Part shown: one piece after another, positions 63,086 to 64,000 of the stretch
Position numbering within the stretch: position 1 is the stretch's first letter
How the letters are laid out: each line of letters begins with the position of its first letter
From: Aureimonas flava
GTDB lineage: Bacteria; Pseudomonadota; Alphaproteobacteria; Rhizobiales; Rhizobiaceae
Direction of reading: 5' to 3'
Assembly (NCBI RefSeq): GCF_003583935.1
Contig: NZ_QYRN01000006.1
Location: 295,145 to 359,144 of the forward strand
Length of the DNA stretch: 64,000 nucleotides
The notes under the pieces: generated by a model
Database searches by the model: none
What the model was told of the DNA's origin: nothing
What the model saw: the letters and a program-made list of their open reading frames with translations, nothing else
Made by a program: the position numbers and the translations under genes

Positions 63086-64000
63086 ATGTTTCGCAACCTG
63101 TCGCTGCCGGTCAAGCTGACCTCGATGCTGGCGCTGAGCCTTTTGCTTGTGACGGTTCTCGTCAGCGTGGCGGGAACGGCGCTCCTGCGGGACGATGCGT
63201 TCGAGCGGGCGGAGGAGCGGCAGGAGGTCAACATGCGCGTCGCCTGGGACATCCTGTCGGGCTACGGCAAGGACTTCGAGCGCCGGGGCGATGTCATCTA
63301 TGCGGGACGCACGGCGCTGAACGATTTCAGCGAGCCGGTCGACCACATCAAGATGCTGGTGGGCGGCACCGCCACCGTGTTTATGGGCGACAGGCGCGTC
63401 GCAACCAACGTCAAGAAGCCGGACGGCTCCCGTGCGGTCGGCACGGCGCTCGCCGCCGGCCCGGTGTACGACGCCGTCCTCACGGCGGGCAAGCCGTTCC
63501 GGGGCGAGGCGGACATTCTGGGAACGCCGTTCTTCACCGCCTACGATCCGATCCGCAACGCGGCCGGCGAAGTGATCGGCATCCTCTATGTCGGCATTCC
63601 GCAGGCCGAGTTCCTCGCGCCGATCGTCGATGTCCAGCACAAGCTCATCGGAGTGTGCGTCGGCGCCGCCCTCGTGGTCGGGCTCGTGTTCCTCTGGGTC
63701 ACCCGCCGCCTGATGGCGCCGCTCCGTCCGCTGATCGAGACCATCGCGGACGTCGCCGCGGGCCGGACCGACCACGTGGTCGGCGGCACCGAGCGCGGCG
63801 ACGAGATCGGCCGGATCGCCCGCTCCGTGGAGGATCTGCGGCAGGCGCGCGAGGCGCAGCAGGGTCTGGAGCGCGAAGCGGAGGAGTCGCGTCGGTCGCA
63901 GGCGGCGAGCCGGGATCGTCAGTCTGCGCTGGACACGGCGAAGGCGGAGGATCTTCGGGCGTTCGTGGCGCAGGTTGAGATGGGGTTCACGCGTCTGGCG
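63086..64000 (+). CDS. Methyl-accepting chemotaxis protein, N-terminal part
   Basis: The first 305 codons of a chemoreceptor cut off by the window edge. After MFRNLSLPVKLTSML there is a membrane helix (about 10-32), then a periplasmic Cache-type domain (about 35-180, with GTATVFMGDRRVATNVKKPDG, YDAVLTAGKPFRGEADILG and AAGEVIGILYVGIPQ), a second helix (about 190-210) and a HAMP domain beginning RRLMAPLRPLI. A coiled coil (LREAREAQQGLEREAEE-like) follows. The single Cache_3/Cache_2 type sensor commonly detects small organic acids. The signalling domain lies beyond 64000. Confidence 0.9.
   Translation, partial: MFRNLSLPVKLTSMLALSLLLVTVLVSVAGTALLRDDAFERAEERQEVNMRVAWDILSGYGKDFERRGDVIYAGRTALNDFSEPVDHIKMLVGGTATVFMGDRRVATNVKKPDGSRAVGTALAAGPVYDAVLTAGKPFRGEADILGTPFFTAYDPIRNAAGEVIGILYVGIPQAEFLAPIVDVQHKLIGVCVGAALVVGLVFLWVTRRLMAPLRPLIETIADVAAGRTDHVVGGTERGDEIGRIARSVEDLRQAREAQQGLEREAEESRRSQAASRDRQSALDTAKAEDLRAFVAQVEMGFTRLA

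Overview
This 64 kb, very GC-rich window comes from an alphaproteobacterium, most likely order Hyphomicrobiales. Evidence: a SAM-II riboswitch before a MetZ-type sulfhydrylase, the apaG-metZ-dcd neighbourhood with a double-length Dcd, a bacteriophytochrome with an HWE-type kinase, a pqqABCDE cluster, an AztC/AztD zinc system and dense operons with 4-base ATGA/GTGA overlaps. A family such as Aurantimonadaceae is only a guess.

Layout. 1-4532: end of a LysR regulator, then a three-gene oxidative operon (aldehyde dehydrogenase, enolase-superfamily protein, GMC flavoprotein). 4662-16424 (minus): a nine-gene operon with an MTA/MTI-phosphorylase-like enzyme, two SsnA/MTA-deaminase-type amidohydrolases, a metallo-beta-lactamase-fold hydrolase, a complete Dpp/Opp-type ABC importer and a GHL-like glycosidase, divergent from its probable LysR regulator. 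17785-22510 (minus): a ribose-type ABC importer led by an epoxide-hydrolase/dehalogenase-like protein. 23306-30109: an alpha/beta hydrolase divergent from an ArsR regulator, a Crp/Fnr regulator, a bacteriophytochrome, and an enoyl-CoA hydratase divergent from an HxlR regulator. 30411-33250: a gamma-glutamyltransferase-like enzyme paired with an unusual amidohydrolase.

33303-42445 is a metal and cofactor block: remains of a phosphodiesterase, HupE, a cobalamin riboswitch driving btuFCD-like genes plus pseudoazurin, an AztD-ZinT fusion, AztC and a decayed ZigA/CobW GTPase behind a Zur-box-like palindrome. 42989-47447 pairs a PQQ-dependent dehydrogenase with pqqABCDE. tRNA-Ser(GGA), a small membrane protein and msrA follow. 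49880-59329 is a nucleoside uptake and breakdown locus: BMP-family binding protein, nucleoside hydrolase, ABC ATPase, VOC protein, two permeases, cytidine deaminase, purine nucleoside phosphorylase and pyrimidine nucleoside phosphorylase. The window ends with apaG, metZ under a SAM-II riboswitch, dcd, tRNA-Gly(CCC) and the start of a chemoreceptor.

The least ordinary content is the 4662-16424 operon. It looks like an importer and salvage route for a nucleoside-like compound, but its phosphorylase homologue has a rewritten phosphate-binding site. Next are two enzymes with substituted catalytic residues (1693-2910 and 32033-33250), the zinc locus with its fusion and decayed GTPase, and the blue copper protein coupled to a B12-type transport operon. 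All functions are inferred by reading the sequence; no database search was run.
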